DNA from: Cupriavidus sp. BIS7 | Lineage (GTDB): Bacteria; Pseudomonadota; Gammaproteobacteria; Burkholderiales; Burkholderiaceae | DNA: 64,000 nucleotides | Direction: 5' to 3' | Assembly: GCF_000292345.1 (NCBI RefSeq) | Contig: NZ_ALOU01000013.1 | Location: 1 to 64,000, forward strand | Part shown: piece by piece, positions 16,661 to 26,002 of the stretch | Layout of the letters: each line of letters starts with the position of its first letter | Position numbering within the stretch: the stretch's first letter is position 1 | Notes under the pieces: model-generated | The model's database searches: none | Seen by the model: the letters and a program-made list of their open reading frames with translations, nothing else | Told to the model about the DNA's origin: nothing | Translations under genes and position numbers: made by a program

Positions 16661-18967
16661 ATGCGAATGCTTTCCATGCTGGCCGTTGCGGCCAGCCTTG
16701 CCTGCGCGCCGCTTCTCGCACCGTCGTATGCCGCCGCGGCAGACAATCCCGCCGCCGACAAGCAGGCGTTCATCGCCGACCTGATCGGGAAGATGACGCT
16801 CGACGAGAAGATCGGCCAGCTCCGGCTCATCAGTATCGGGCCGGAGATGCCCCAGCCCCAGCTCATCAAGGAAATTGCCGCAGGGCGTGTGGGCGGCACG
16901 TTCAACTCCGTCACCCGCGCGGACAACCGGCCGCTGCAGGAAGCCGCGGCGAATCAGAGCCGGCTGAAGATCCCGATCTTCTTCGCCTATGACGTGGTAC
17001 ACGGCCACCGCACGGTGTTCCCGATCAGCCTGGCCCTGGCATCGAGCTGGGACATGGGCGTGGTGGAGAAAGCCGCGAGGATCTCAGCGGTCGAGGCGGC
17101 CGCCGACGGGCTGGACGCCACGTTCGCGCCGATGGTCGATATCTCGCGCGATCCGCGCTGGGGCCGTACATCGGAAGGCTTCGGCGAAGACCCGTACCTG
17201 GTCTCGCAGTGCGCGCGCGCCAGCGTGAAGGGCTTCCAGGGATCGTCCCCGGCGAATGCAGACAGCGTGATGGCCTTCGTCAAGCATTTCGCACTGTACG
17301 GCGCGGTGGAAGGCGGCCGGGACTACAACACCGTGGACATGAGCATGCAGCGCATGTACCAGGACTACCTGCCGCCCTATCGCGCCGCGCTGGACGCAGG
17401 TGCCGGCGGCGTGATGATCGCGCTGAACTCGATCAACGGCCAGCCTGCCACGTCGAACAAGTGGCTGCTGCGCGACCTGCTGCGCAAGGAATGGGGCTTC
17501 AGGGGCGTCACCGTGAGCGACCACGGCGCGATCGACGAGCTGCTGCGCCACGGCGTGGCCGGCAACGGCCGCGAAGCGGCAAAGCTGGCGATCGAGGCCG
17601 GCGTGGACATGAGCATGGCCGATTCGCGCTATCTGGAGCAACTGCCGACGCTGGTCAAGTCGGGCACCGTGCCCGTAAAGCTGATTGATGACGCCGTGCG
17701 CGAGGTGCTCGGCGCGAAGTACGACATGGGGCTGTTTGCCGACCCGTTCCGCCGCATCGGCACCAAGGCGGACGATCCGCTTGACGTCGACGCCGAAAGC
17801 CGCCTGCACCGTGCCGACGCGCGCGAGGCCGCACGCAAGTCCATGGTGCTGCTGGAGAACCGCAACCAGACGCTGCCATTGGAAAAATCCGGGACGGTTG
17901 CCGTGATCGGGCCGCTGGCCGACGCCAAAATTGACATCATGGGAAGCTGGTCCGCCGCCGGCAAGGCGCGCCAGTCTGTCACGCTGCTGCAGGGCATGCG
18001 CGACGCGGTGGCCGGCAAGGGCGAGGTGGTCTACGCACGCGGCGCCAACGTGACCGACGATGAGCGCGTGGTTGGCTATCTGAACTTCCTGAACTGGGAT
18101 AACCCGGAAGTTGTGCAGGACAAGCGATCGCCCGGCGAGATGATCGACGAAGCGGTACGCGTGGCGCGCAAGGCCGACGCGATCGTCGTGGCCGTCGGTG
18201 AAACGCGCGGGATGTCGCACGAGGCATCGAGCCGCACGAGCCTGTCGCTGCCGGGCAGCCAGCTGGCGCTGTTGAAAGCGCTGAAGACCACCGGCAAGCC
18301 GCTGGTGGTGGTGCTGATGAACGGGCGCCCGCTCACGGTCAACTGGGAGAAGGACAACGCCGACGCGATGCTCGAGACCTGGTACACCGGCACCGAAGGC
18401 GGCCATGCCATCGCCGACGTGCTGTTCGGTGACGAAAACCCGTCAGGCAAGCTGCCGCTCTCGTTCCCGCGCTCGATCGGCCAGATTCCCACGTACTACA
18501 ACCAGCTCCGTATCGGCCGGCCGTTCACGCCGGGCAAGGCGCCGAACTATACCTCGCAGTACTTCGAGGAGGATTCCGGGCCGCTCTACCCGTTCGGCTA
18601 CGGACTGAGCTACACCACGTTCAGCGTTTCCGACATCCGGCTGTCGGCGCCGAAGCTGGCGCGCAACGGCAAGATCATGGCCAGCGTGACCGTAAAGAAC
18701 ACGGGCGAGCGCAGCGGAGAGACCGTGGTGCAGCTTTATGTGCAGGACGTGACGGCGTCGGTCGTGCGGCCAGTCAAGGAACTCAAGGACTTCCGCAAGG
18801 TGATGCTCGCGCCGGGCGAGTCGCGCGTGATCGACTTCCCGGTCAGCGAGGACACGCTCAAGTTCTATAACGCGCGCCTCGAATACGTGGCGGAGCCTGG
18901 CGATTTCAATGTGCAGATCGGCCTGGACTCGGCATCCGTGCGCGAGGCGCGCTTTACGCTGGAATAG
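16661..18967 (+). CDS. bglX: Periplasmic beta-glucosidase, glycoside hydrolase family 3
   Basis: This 768-residue BglX-like enzyme has a signal peptide (MRMLSMLAVAASLACAP through AAAA). It comprises the GH3 N-terminal barrel (IGKMTLDEKIGQLRLI, FFAYDVVHGHRTVFPISLAL, FVKHFALYGAVEGGRDYN, with the nucleophile Asp in GVTVSDHGAIDEL), the C-terminal GH3 domain (KSMVLLENRNQTLPL ...) and a fibronectin-III-like end (ARNGKIMASVTVKNTGERSG). It would remove terminal beta-glucose from oligosaccharides in the periplasm. Being divergent from opgG, it could act on periplasmic glucans. The start at 16661 is chosen from the signal peptide. Confidence 0.93.
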   Translation: MRMLSMLAVAASLACAPLLAPSYAAAADNPAADKQAFIADLIGKMTLDEKIGQLRLISIGPEMPQPQLIKEIAAGRVGGTFNSVTRADNRPLQEAAANQSRLKIPIFFAYDVVHGHRTVFPISLALASSWDMGVVEKAARISAVEAAADGLDATFAPMVDISRDPRWGRTSEGFGEDPYLVSQCARASVKGFQGSSPANADSVMAFVKHFALYGAVEGGRDYNTVDMSMQRMYQDYLPPYRAALDAGAGGVMIALNSINGQPATSNKWLLRDLLRKEWGFRGVTVSDHGAIDELLRHGVAGNGREAAKLAIEAGVDMSMADSRYLEQLPTLVKSGTVPVKLIDDAVREVLGAKYDMGLFADPFRRIGTKADDPLDVDAESRLHRADAREAARKSMVLLENRNQTLPLEKSGTVAVIGPLADAKIDIMGSWSAAGKARQSVTLLQGMRDAVAGKGEVVYARGANVTDDERVVGYLNFLNWDNPEVVQDKRSPGEMIDEAVRVARKADAIVVAVGETRGMSHEASSRTSLSLPGSQLALLKALKTTGKPLVVVLMNGRPLTVNWEKDNADAMLETWYTGTEGGHAIADVLFGDENPSGKLPLSFPRSIGQIPTYYNQLRIGRPFTPGKAPNYTSQYFEEDSGPLYPFGYGLSYTTFSVSDIRLSAPKLARNGKIMASVTVKNTGERSGETVVQLYVQDVTASVVRPVKELKDFRKVMLAPGESRVIDFPVSEDTLKFYNARLEYVAEPGDFNVQIGLDSASVREARFTLE

Positions 18968-18973
18968 CGCGTA

Positions 18974-19207
18974 TCAGCGGTTACCGTCGAGCAACTCGTT
19001 GAGGATCTCGTCGAAGGCCGCCTGCGCGTCTTCCAGCGACTGCAAAGCGGCGTCGAAGGTCTGCAGCGCGATCTTCGACGGTTTGCCGCTGCCCTGCGGC
19101 GGATACTGTGTCAGCAGCGCGGAAAAGGCCACCTGCACCTGGCGTGTGGCATTGACCACCCGCTCCATCGCCTGCGCCTCTTCCGCGCGATTCTGTTCGT
19201 CGCTCAT
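18974..19207 (-). CDS. Small acidic helical protein of unknown function
   Basis: This 77-residue cytoplasmic protein reads as two amphipathic helices: residues 1-35 (MSDEQNRAEEAQAMERVV ...) and 45-75 (ALQTFDAALQSLEDAQAAFDEI). No family was recognised. The start at 19207 is preferred over the upstream in-frame codons (to 19297) because those encode an unhelical basic leader. It converges on bglX with a 6-base gap. Confidence 0.6.
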   Translation of the reverse strand: MSDEQNRAEEAQAMERVVNATRQVQVAFSALLTQYPPQGSGKPSKIALQTFDAALQSLEDAQAAFDEILNELLDGNR

Positions 19208-19350
19208 GTAACAGCCCCCCGGTGGCCGTGATTCGATATGCGGCATATCGTACAAGAACTCGCGGGTACCCTGCCCGGTCCAATGCCGCGACGCCAAAAT
19301 TTCGGTTAGGCTGGGCTAGGCTTGCTCATCCGTGACCAATCCTTCGCCCC

Positions 19351-20253
19351 ATGCCTTCGCTTGTGCGCAAGACGCTGACCGCCACCCTGCTGACCGCGGG
19401 AGGCTTTGTCTGCTACTGGTCCTACCTGACCCTCAACCAGGAACGGCTGCTGTTCGACGCACGCCGGCGCCCGCCCGCTGATCTGCCGGATGGCATCGTC
19501 GGCTACTCGCATGAGGTGCCCGGCGGCCAGTTCCGCGGCTACTGCTACCACGCAGACCATGCGGACGTGAGCGACCTGCTGTTCTATCTGCCGGGAAGGG
19601 GCGAGGACGTGCTGGAAACGCTCCGGTACGTGAAATGGCTGCCGCCCGGCATGGGCTTTGCAACGTTCGACTACCGTGGCATCGGCCACTCGGACGGCAT
19701 GCCATCCGAGGCAGCCGCCGTGGCTGACGCAAGCCAGTTTCTGCTCCATATCCGGCGCGCCTTTCCCGGCGTGCGCGTGCACGTGGTGGGACGCTCTCTG
19801 GGCACGGGCGTGGCGATCCAGCTTGCGGACCTGCAGGACTTCGAAAGCCTGCAACTGATCACGCCGTACGACTCGCTTCTGGAGATCGTGCGCAAGCGCT
19901 TCCCGCTGGTGCCGCTGCGTCAGTTGATGCGCCATCACTTCGATTCGATCTCGCACTGCAAGAAGGTGGTGCAAAGCACCAAGGTGCTGCTGGCCGAAAC
20001 TGACGCCGTGGTTCCCCACGAATGTTCGGAGCGGCTGATGGCCGCGTGGCCCGGCCCCGTTGCGCTGCAGACGATTGCCGGTACCGATCACTTTACGATC
20101 ATCGAACAGCCTGAAACGTGGCTCGCGCTGTGCGAATTCGCGCGACAAGTGCCGCATCAGGCATCCGACCGCGCCAGACAGCCCTCTGACCAACCCGCTC
20201 CTGCCGACCATACCGAGTCCGGTGTGCCTTTGCCGCTTTCCGCGGCACGGTAG
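19351..20253 (+). CDS. Membrane-anchored alpha/beta hydrolase
   Basis: This 300-residue protein has an N-terminal hydrophobic anchor (about 8-28) and an alpha/beta-hydrolase fold. The nucleophile elbow is GRSLGTG, the acid lies in ETDAVVPHE and the His in GTDHFTI. It resembles the ABHD17/YhfR-like serine hydrolase group that includes palmitoyl-protein thioesterases in eukaryotes; the substrate here is unknown. It runs up to 11 bases before the PBP gene and may share its transcript. Confidence 0.8.
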   Translation: MPSLVRKTLTATLLTAGGFVCYWSYLTLNQERLLFDARRRPPADLPDGIVGYSHEVPGGQFRGYCYHADHADVSDLLFYLPGRGEDVLETLRYVKWLPPGMGFATFDYRGIGHSDGMPSEAAAVADASQFLLHIRRAFPGVRVHVVGRSLGTGVAIQLADLQDFESLQLITPYDSLLEIVRKRFPLVPLRQLMRHHFDSISHCKKVVQSTKVLLAETDAVVPHECSERLMAAWPGPVALQTIAGTDHFTIIEQPETWLALCEFARQVPHQASDRARQPSDQPAPADHTESGVPLPLSAAR

Positions 20254-20263
20254 AATGCGCGCC

Positions 20264-22309
20264 ATGAAAAAGATTGCAGTCAAGGCTGCCGGCGTCTTCA
20301 CGGCGCTGGCAGCGGCCGGCGTTTTGCTCGCCGGCTTCGCCGCGGTGGTCAGCCTGCGGCAACTCCCTTCCGTCGACGCATTGCGCGACTATCGCCCCCA
20401 GGTACCGCTGCGTGTCTACACCAGCGACCACGTGCTCATTGGCGAGTTCGGCGCCGAGCATCGCGAGTTCGTCCCGATCGAGAAGATGCCGAAGCTGATG
20501 ACCGAGGCGCTGCTCGCGGCCGAGGACGACCAGTTCTACAACCACGCGGGCGTGGACATTCCCGGACTGGTTCGCGCGGCACTGGCCGATATCGGCGAAG
20601 GCTACGCACAAGGGGCGTCGACCATCACCATGCAGGTGGCGCGCAACTTCTACCTGTCGCGGGAAAAGACGCTGTCGCGCAAGTGGTACGAAATCCTGCT
20701 GGCGTGGCAGATCGACCGCACGCTGCCCAAGGAGCGCGTGCTCGAGCTCTACATGAACCAGGTTTATCTGGGCGAGCACGCCTATGGCTTTGGCAGTGCG
20801 GCGCAGACATACTTCGGCAAGCCGCTGGCGTCGCTTTCGCTGGCGGAAACGGCGATGCTCGCGGGCCTGCCCAAGGCGCCTTCGACGATGAACCCGATGG
20901 TCAATTTCCCGCGGGCCAAGAAGCGCCAGGAATATGTGCTGGGCCGCATGCTGGCGCTGGGGATGATCACGCAGGATCAGTATCGCGAGGCACGCGGCGT
21001 TCAGCTTGTGGTGAGCCATGACGCCAATGGCAGCTTCAATGGCCATGCCGAGTATGTGGCCGAGCTGGCGCGGCAGCTTGCCTTCGACCGTTTTGGCGAC
21101 GAGGCTTATACGCGTGGCATCAACGTCTACACCACCGTGTCCTCGGTGCGCCAGACGATGGCGTACGACGCGGTACAGGCCGGACTGGCCGGCTACGGCA
21201 AACGGCACGGATTGACGGGCGCGCAGGCGAAACTGCCGCAGGCCGCGCTTGTCTCGCTCGATACGAACACCGGCGCAATCGAGGCAATGGTCGGCGGCGC
21301 CGATTTCAGCGAGAACCGCTTCAATCACGCCACGCAGGCCCAGCGTCAGCCGGGCTCCACGTTCAAGCCGTTTATCTACTCGGCGGCACTGGAGCGCGGC
21401 ATCTCGCCCGGTACGCTGATCAACGATGCGCCGCTTGACGACCCGCGCTGGCAGCCATCGAATGACGATGACCGCTTTGTTGGTCCGATCACCGTGCGCC
21501 AGGCGCTGGCCGAGTCGCGCAACCTGCCCGCCATCCGTACGCTGCGCGCAATCGGCATTCCGTATGCCATCGACTTCGCCGGCAAGTTCGGCTTCGCCAC
21601 CAAGCGGCTGCCGCCGTACCTGCCGCTGGCGCTTGGAACCGGCTCCACGTCGCCGCTGCGACTGGCCGCAGCGTACGGCGTGTTTGCCAACCAGGGCCAC
21701 CGCATCGAGCCTTACGTGATCGACAAAATCACCGACGGTGACGGCAACGTGCTTTTTGCCGCCGAGACACCAGCGGAACTGCCGCGCGTGATTTCCGAGC
21801 GCAATGCCTTCGTGATGAACAGCCTGCTGCAGAGCGTGGTGGACGAAGGCACCGGCACCGGCGTGAAACGCTACCTGCGCCGCGACGACGTGGCGGGCAA
21901 GACCGGCACGACCAACGACGCGGTCGATGGCTGGTTCGCCGGCTATGCGGGCGACGTGGTAACGGTGACATGGATGGGCTTTGACGACAATCGCAGCCTG
22001 GGCCGACACGAGTTCGGCGCCACGACCGCATTGCCGATCTGGGCCGCCTATATGGAAGGCCGGCTTTCCGGCGTGCCGGTGGCCAGTTTCCCGACGCCGC
22101 CGCAACTTGCGCGTCTCAACGACGACTGGGCTTACGCCGAGAATGCCGACGGCACGCATGGCATTGCATCGCTCGGCTTCCCGCCGCCGGCTGCCACGCC
22201 AGACGCGCCGGCCGACGGCGGCGCACCCGGCACCCCGGTGCCCACGCCGGCCGCCCTCGACGTCCCTGCAACCGCAACACCGCAGCGCCCTGCCAACGGC
22301 GCGCTGTAA
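20264..22309 (+). CDS. Class A penicillin-binding protein (PBP1a type)
   Basis: This 681-residue bifunctional cell-wall synthase has an N-terminal membrane anchor (8-30), a GT51 glycosyltransferase domain with the catalytic Glu87 in LAAEDDQFYNHAGVD and the ASTITMQVARNFYL motif, and a transpeptidase domain with SxxK (Ser365, STFK), SRN (AESRNLP) and KTGTT. It is shorter than E. coli PBP1a (about 850) because the OB-like insertion is reduced. The tail is Pro/Ala/Thr-rich. I start at MKKIAVK (20264); an ATG at 20255 adds three residues. It is probably a second PBP1a, since the main mrcA of related genomes sits beside pil genes. Confidence 0.9.
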   Translation: MKKIAVKAAGVFTALAAAGVLLAGFAAVVSLRQLPSVDALRDYRPQVPLRVYTSDHVLIGEFGAEHREFVPIEKMPKLMTEALLAAEDDQFYNHAGVDIPGLVRAALADIGEGYAQGASTITMQVARNFYLSREKTLSRKWYEILLAWQIDRTLPKERVLELYMNQVYLGEHAYGFGSAAQTYFGKPLASLSLAETAMLAGLPKAPSTMNPMVNFPRAKKRQEYVLGRMLALGMITQDQYREARGVQLVVSHDANGSFNGHAEYVAELARQLAFDRFGDEAYTRGINVYTTVSSVRQTMAYDAVQAGLAGYGKRHGLTGAQAKLPQAALVSLDTNTGAIEAMVGGADFSENRFNHATQAQRQPGSTFKPFIYSAALERGISPGTLINDAPLDDPRWQPSNDDDRFVGPITVRQALAESRNLPAIRTLRAIGIPYAIDFAGKFGFATKRLPPYLPLALGTGSTSPLRLAAAYGVFANQGHRIEPYVIDKITDGDGNVLFAAETPAELPRVISERNAFVMNSLLQSVVDEGTGTGVKRYLRRDDVAGKTGTTNDAVDGWFAGYAGDVVTVTWMGFDDNRSLGRHEFGATTALPIWAAYMEGRLSGVPVASFPTPPQLARLNDDWAYAENADGTHGIASLGFPPPAATPDAPADGGAPGTPVPTPAALDVPATATPQRPANGAL

Positions 22310-22320
22310 CCGCTACCGAC

Positions 22321-23580
22321 ATGCCGGGACATGCCACGCCCCTGATCTGGGCCATCGCTGCACTGGCCACGGCCGGCGTGCTGTTCCGGCCGTTCCGCCT
22401 GCCTGAACCGTTCTGGGCCATCACCGGCGCGCTGGCGCTATGCGTGGCGGGCCTGCTGCCGTGGCGCGAAGCGCTCGAAGCGGTGGCGCGTGGCAACGAC
22501 GTCTATCTGTTCCTGGCCGGGATGATGCTGATCTCGGAACTGGCCCGCAAGACCGGGCTGTTCGATCACGTGGCGGCGCTGGCCGTGCGCGCCGCACGTG
22601 GCTCCGGCCGCCGGCTGTTCGTCCTGGTATATGGTTTCGGCATCGCAGTGACCGCGTTCATGTCGAACGATGCCACTGCGGTCGTTCTGACGCCGGCCGT
22701 GATCGCAGCGACGCGGGCCGCGCGTGTCAGGCATCCGTTGCCGTACCTTTACGCGTGCGCATTCATCGCCAACGCGGCGAGTTTCGTCCTGCCGATCTCG
22801 AATCCGGCCAACCTCGTGCTGTTCGGCGACCGCATGCCGCCGCTGGCGGGCTGGCTGGCGCGCTTCACCGTGCCGTCGCTGGTAGCTATTGTCATGACGT
22901 TCATCGTCCTGTACTGGACGCAGCGCCACGCCCTTTCCGAGCGCATCGAAGATGACGTGCCCACGCCACCGTTGACGCTGCAGGCCTGGCTGACCACGGC
23001 AGGCATCGTGCTCACCGGCGCGACACTGCTGACGGCATCGTTGCGCGGACAGGATCTGGGCTGGCCAACCTTGATCGGCGGCCTCGCGACACTGGTAGCG
23101 GTCTGCGCCACGCAGCCGCGCCTGCTGGCACCGGCGCTGCGGGAGGTCTCCTGGGGCGTTCTGCCGCTGGTGGCCGGCCTGTTCGTGCTCGTCGCCGGCC
23201 TGGCGCAGACGGGGTTGGTAGGCCATCTGGCCGAATGGGTACGCATGCTGTCCGCGCAGCAGGGTGCCAATGCGGTTCTTGGTGCTGGCGCGGCGGGCGT
23301 GCTGGTGGGCATGACCAGCAACATCGTCAACAATCTGCCCGCCGGACTGTTCGCGGCGTCGGCGCTGGCCGCAGGGCACGCTACCGAAACTGTCACCGCG
23401 GCCGTGGTGATCGGCGTGGACCTGGGACCGAATCTGTCGGTTACCGGCTCGCTGGCCACGCTGCTTTGGCTTACCGCCCTGCGTCGTGAAGGCCATATGA
23501 TCGGCGCGGGGACATTCCTGAAGACAGGTGCGCTGGTAATGCCGCTGGCGCTGCTGCCCGCGCTGGCGGTATTGCGCTAG
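22321..23580 (+). CDS. ArsB/NhaD-superfamily permease
   Basis: This 419-residue inner-membrane protein has about 11 hydrophobic segments. It shows the ion-transporter-superfamily pattern of two related halves, each with a re-entrant motif: AFMSNDATAVVLTPAV in the first half and GMTSNIVNNLPAGLFAAS in the second. These match ArsB arsenite efflux permeases. No arsR, arsC or arsA lies nearby, so the substrate is uncertain. It starts 11 bases after the PBP gene and is likely cotranscribed with it. Confidence 0.8.
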   Translation: MPGHATPLIWAIAALATAGVLFRPFRLPEPFWAITGALALCVAGLLPWREALEAVARGNDVYLFLAGMMLISELARKTGLFDHVAALAVRAARGSGRRLFVLVYGFGIAVTAFMSNDATAVVLTPAVIAATRAARVRHPLPYLYACAFIANAASFVLPISNPANLVLFGDRMPPLAGWLARFTVPSLVAIVMTFIVLYWTQRHALSERIEDDVPTPPLTLQAWLTTAGIVLTGATLLTASLRGQDLGWPTLIGGLATLVAVCATQPRLLAPALREVSWGVLPLVAGLFVLVAGLAQTGLVGHLAEWVRMLSAQQGANAVLGAGAAGVLVGMTSNIVNNLPAGLFAASALAAGHATETVTAAVVIGVDLGPNLSVTGSLATLLWLTALRREGHMIGAGTFLKTGALVMPLALLPALAVLR

Positions 23581-23679
23581 GGGCCTGCCGCGTTTGTCTG
23601 GTTGTGGTGCAATGCCAACTGCCATATAGTGAAGCACCGCGCACCGCGTGCTCCAACGCCCAATCTCCTGCGGCCACTC

Positions 23680-24396
23680 ATGTCACACAAGGATCATTCC
23701 GATCACATCCCCGCCACCACGCCCGTTTCAGATCGGATTCGCGCGCGCATCGAGGCGTCCGGCGAACGCTTTCACGCAAACGACAACATCTCGCGCCACA
23801 TCGAACACGGCGAACTTGAAGCGCTGCAGGCCGAGGTCGAAGCCCGCATGGAGGAGGTGTTGCGCACGCTGGTGATCGACGTCGACCAGGACCACAACAC
23901 GCGCGAGACCGCGCGCCGCGTGGCCAAGATGTATCTGAAGGAGATCTTCGCGGGCAGGTACGCGAAGGTGCCGGCCGTGACCGAATTCCCGAACGTGGAG
24001 CAGCTCAACGAACTGATGATCGTTGGCCCGATTCGCGTGCGCAGCGCCTGCTCGCACCACCTGTGCCCAATCATCGGCAGCCTTTGGGTGGGCGTGATGC
24101 CGAATCGCCATTCCAACCTGATTGGCCTTTCCAAGTATGCGCGGCTGGCCGAATGGATCATGTGCCGGCCGCAGATCCAGGAAGAAGCCGTTGCGCAGGT
24201 TGCCGACCTGCTGCAGGAAAGGATGAACCCGGACGGTCTGGCGATCGTCATGGAAGCCGAGCACTTCTGCATGCACTGGCGCGGCGTGCGCGATACCGAC
24301 GCCAAGATGACCAACAGCGTCATGCGCGGCTCGTTCCTCAAGGACGACAAGCTGCGCCGCGAATTCCTCACGCTTTTGAACCTCAACCGTCGATAA
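23680..24396 (+). CDS. folE: GTP cyclohydrolase I
   Basis: This 238-residue enzyme converts GTP to dihydroneopterin triphosphate, the first step of folate and pterin synthesis. The zinc site is complete: Cys124 and His127 in RSACSHHLCPI and a later Cys in AEHFCMHWRGV. The family blocks DHNTRETARRVAKMYL and SNLIGLSKYARLAEWI are present. The N-terminal 40 residues are a family-typical leader rich in His and Ser. The start at 23680 is chosen by homology-like content; the frame is open to 23602. It precedes a BLUF gene by 30 bases. Confidence 0.95.
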   Translation: MSHKDHSDHIPATTPVSDRIRARIEASGERFHANDNISRHIEHGELEALQAEVEARMEEVLRTLVIDVDQDHNTRETARRVAKMYLKEIFAGRYAKVPAVTEFPNVEQLNELMIVGPIRVRSACSHHLCPIIGSLWVGVMPNRHSNLIGLSKYARLAEWIMCRPQIQEEAVAQVADLLQERMNPDGLAIVMEAEHFCMHWRGVRDTDAKMTNSVMRGSFLKDDKLRREFLTLLNLNRR

Positions 24397-24426
24397 CCGT
24401 CGATCGTCGCCAGGAGGGGGACACTG

Positions 24427-24870
24427 ATGCTAGTTCGCCTGCTCTATGCCAGCCGCGCCAGGCAGCCGCTTGGCGCCGAAGCGCTGGATGCCATCTTCGA
24501 CACCAGCCTGGAACAGAACCCGCGCCACGGCATCACCGGCGTGCTCTGCCACAGCGACACGACCTTCCTCCAGGCTCTCGAAGGCGATCGGGACGCCGTC
24601 TCGCGCCTCTTTCTCAACATTGGCCGCGACCCGCGACATCATGACGTCGTGCTTCTGAACTACGAAGAGATCGCGGAGCGCGCGTTCTCCGACTGGTCGA
24701 TGGGCCGCGTCAACACGTGCAAGATCAACGCCGCAACCCTGCTCAGATTCTCGGCACAAGGCGAACTCGACCCCTACCGCATGCCAGGTGCGGCATCGTT
24801 GGCGCTGCTCAGGGAGTTGATCGCCGGAGCCTCGATCGTCGGCCGCAGTGCCGAACGTGGAAGGCACTGA
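24427..24870 (+). CDS. BLUF-domain blue-light photoreceptor
   Basis: This 147-residue protein is essentially one BLUF domain (1-95), which binds FAD and responds to blue light. The photocycle residues are present: Tyr7 (LLYASRA), Asn31 (NPRHGITGVL), Gln49 (FLQALEG), and Trp90 and Met92 (FSDWSMGR). About 50 C-terminal residues form helices with no recognised effector domain, so it probably signals through a partner protein. A strong AGGAGGGGG lies upstream of the ATG. It directly follows folE and may be cotranscribed with it. Confidence 0.92.
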   Translation: MLVRLLYASRARQPLGAEALDAIFDTSLEQNPRHGITGVLCHSDTTFLQALEGDRDAVSRLFLNIGRDPRHHDVVLLNYEEIAERAFSDWSMGRVNTCKINAATLLRFSAQGELDPYRMPGAASLALLRELIAGASIVGRSAERGRH

Positions 24871-24945
24871 CAGCCCGGTCAGCAGGCCCCGCGCGACGAA
24901 GTATGCCGTGGCGCTACCGGGCACTACGCGAGCACTACGCGGGCA

Positions 24946-25197
24946 CTACGCGGACACCTGGCCAAACAGGCCGCATTCGAGATCGCTCTCGAACTCCTCG
25001 ATCCACGCTGCCCCGGGGCCCGCGTCATAGACGCTTTCCGCCCCGGTACGCTGCCTGCGAACGGTTACCTGGCGGGCAGATGTTCCGTTTACATCGGAAA
25101 TCTCGAAATCCTGGGCCGCAAAGCCTACCTGCCTGAGCAGGACTTCGATGTCTTGACGTTCGTTGGCGGGAAACTCGGCGAGTTGACGCATTGTCAT
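24946..25197 (-). CDS. Small protein of unknown function
   Basis: This 83-residue soluble protein starts MTMRQLAEFPANERQDIEVLL with GGAGG 6 bases before the ATG, a strong translational signal. It has an N-terminal helix, a central beta-rich segment (ARQVTVRRQR) and an acidic C-terminus. No family was recognised. It is monocistronic and converges on the BLUF gene. The 184-base gap upstream, before the pilin gene, holds its promoter and a GCCGGTGCAC direct repeat but no other gene. Confidence 0.6.
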   Translation of the reverse strand: MTMRQLAEFPANERQDIEVLLRQVGFAAQDFEISDVNGTSARQVTVRRQRTGAESVYDAGPGAAWIEEFESDLECGLFGQVSA

Positions 25198-25381
25198 GGC
25201 ACACCTCCGTACGGGGGTTGTACAGCGCGACGCAACAGTTCCACGCGTACGCGCTGCTACAGCATGCCATCAAAATCACCGATGCGTGATGCACTGCGAA
25301 AGACCACGACATTGGCGAATATATTGTGACGTAGCCGGTGCACACCAGGCCGGTGCACGTACCGAACCGGAACCGGGTCGC

Positions 25382-26002
25382 CTATCGCCAGATCACCTCG
25401 AAAGTGCCATGCGTCTCCAGTGAGGTGCGCGACCGGACGCGCGCGGCGTCCTTGGGCACGGACGGGTCGATTTCCACTGCCGCGGAAAACTGCTTCCCGG
25501 AAACCGGCTGCCCGCCCTCGACAGGCACAAGCACCTGCCCCGGCATAAAGCGGGCGCTGCCGGCTGGGGCCGCCGGCACCATGCCGGCCGCGTCAGCCGC
25601 GCCAACAAGCACGCGACGGCCATCGAGTTGCGGATCGACGAGTGTCAGCGTCACCTTGCCCTGCTTTCCCCCGGCGGTGCCGAACACGTAATCCGCACCA
25701 ACCGACGAGCCTCGGAAGCGCACGCCAATCTTCGCCTCCACCTGACATGACACATTGATCGTCATGCGGCGTTTTCCCAATGACAAGTCCTGCGCATTGC
25801 CGCCTTCCTCCAGGCGGTAGCGTGTCATGGAACCGTAGTCGAGATCCGGCTCACTGACGGAAATCTGGCAGTTCTCGGCAGGGATCGCCGTCGCGACCGG
25901 TGCCCCACCCGAGCGAGGTGCGGGCGTGGGGACCTGCGCCTTGGCGACGCAGAGCCCGCTGCCCAGAACCGCTGCACAAACGACTCGTATCAACGCATTC
26001 AC
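25382..26002 (-). CDS. Pilin-like or tip subunit of a chaperone-usher fibre
   Basis: This 206-residue exported protein has a signal peptide (VNALIRVVCAAVLGSGLCVAKA) followed by a single domain with a paired-cysteine, Ig-like pilin pattern (ENCQISVSEPDLDYG, RRMTINVSCQVEAKIGVRF) and a beta-strand end (THGTFEVIWR). It starts at a GTG whose G and T overlap the usher stop (GTGA), so it is translationally coupled to the usher. As the last gene of the operon it may be the adhesin or a minor subunit. The exact pilin class was not recognised. Confidence 0.75.
   Translation of the reverse strand: MNALIRVVCAAVLGSGLCVAKAQVPTPAPRSGGAPVATAIPAENCQISVSEPDLDYGSMTRYRLEEGGNAQDLSLGKRRMTINVSCQVEAKIGVRFRGSSVGADYVFGTAGGKQGKVTLTLVDPQLDGRRVLVGAADAAGMVPAAPAGSARFMPGQVLVPVEGGQPVSGKQFSAAVEIDPSVPKDAARVRSRTSLETHGTFEVIWR

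Noticed and set aside
17084-18406. A 440-codon open frame on the minus strand
   Set aside because: It is antisense to bglX, whose catalytic motifs are intact; a GC-driven shadow.
20099-22159. A 686-codon open frame on the minus strand
   Set aside because: It lies wholly antisense to the PBP gene, is rich in Arg/His/Gly as expected for high-GC shadow frames, and shows no domain.
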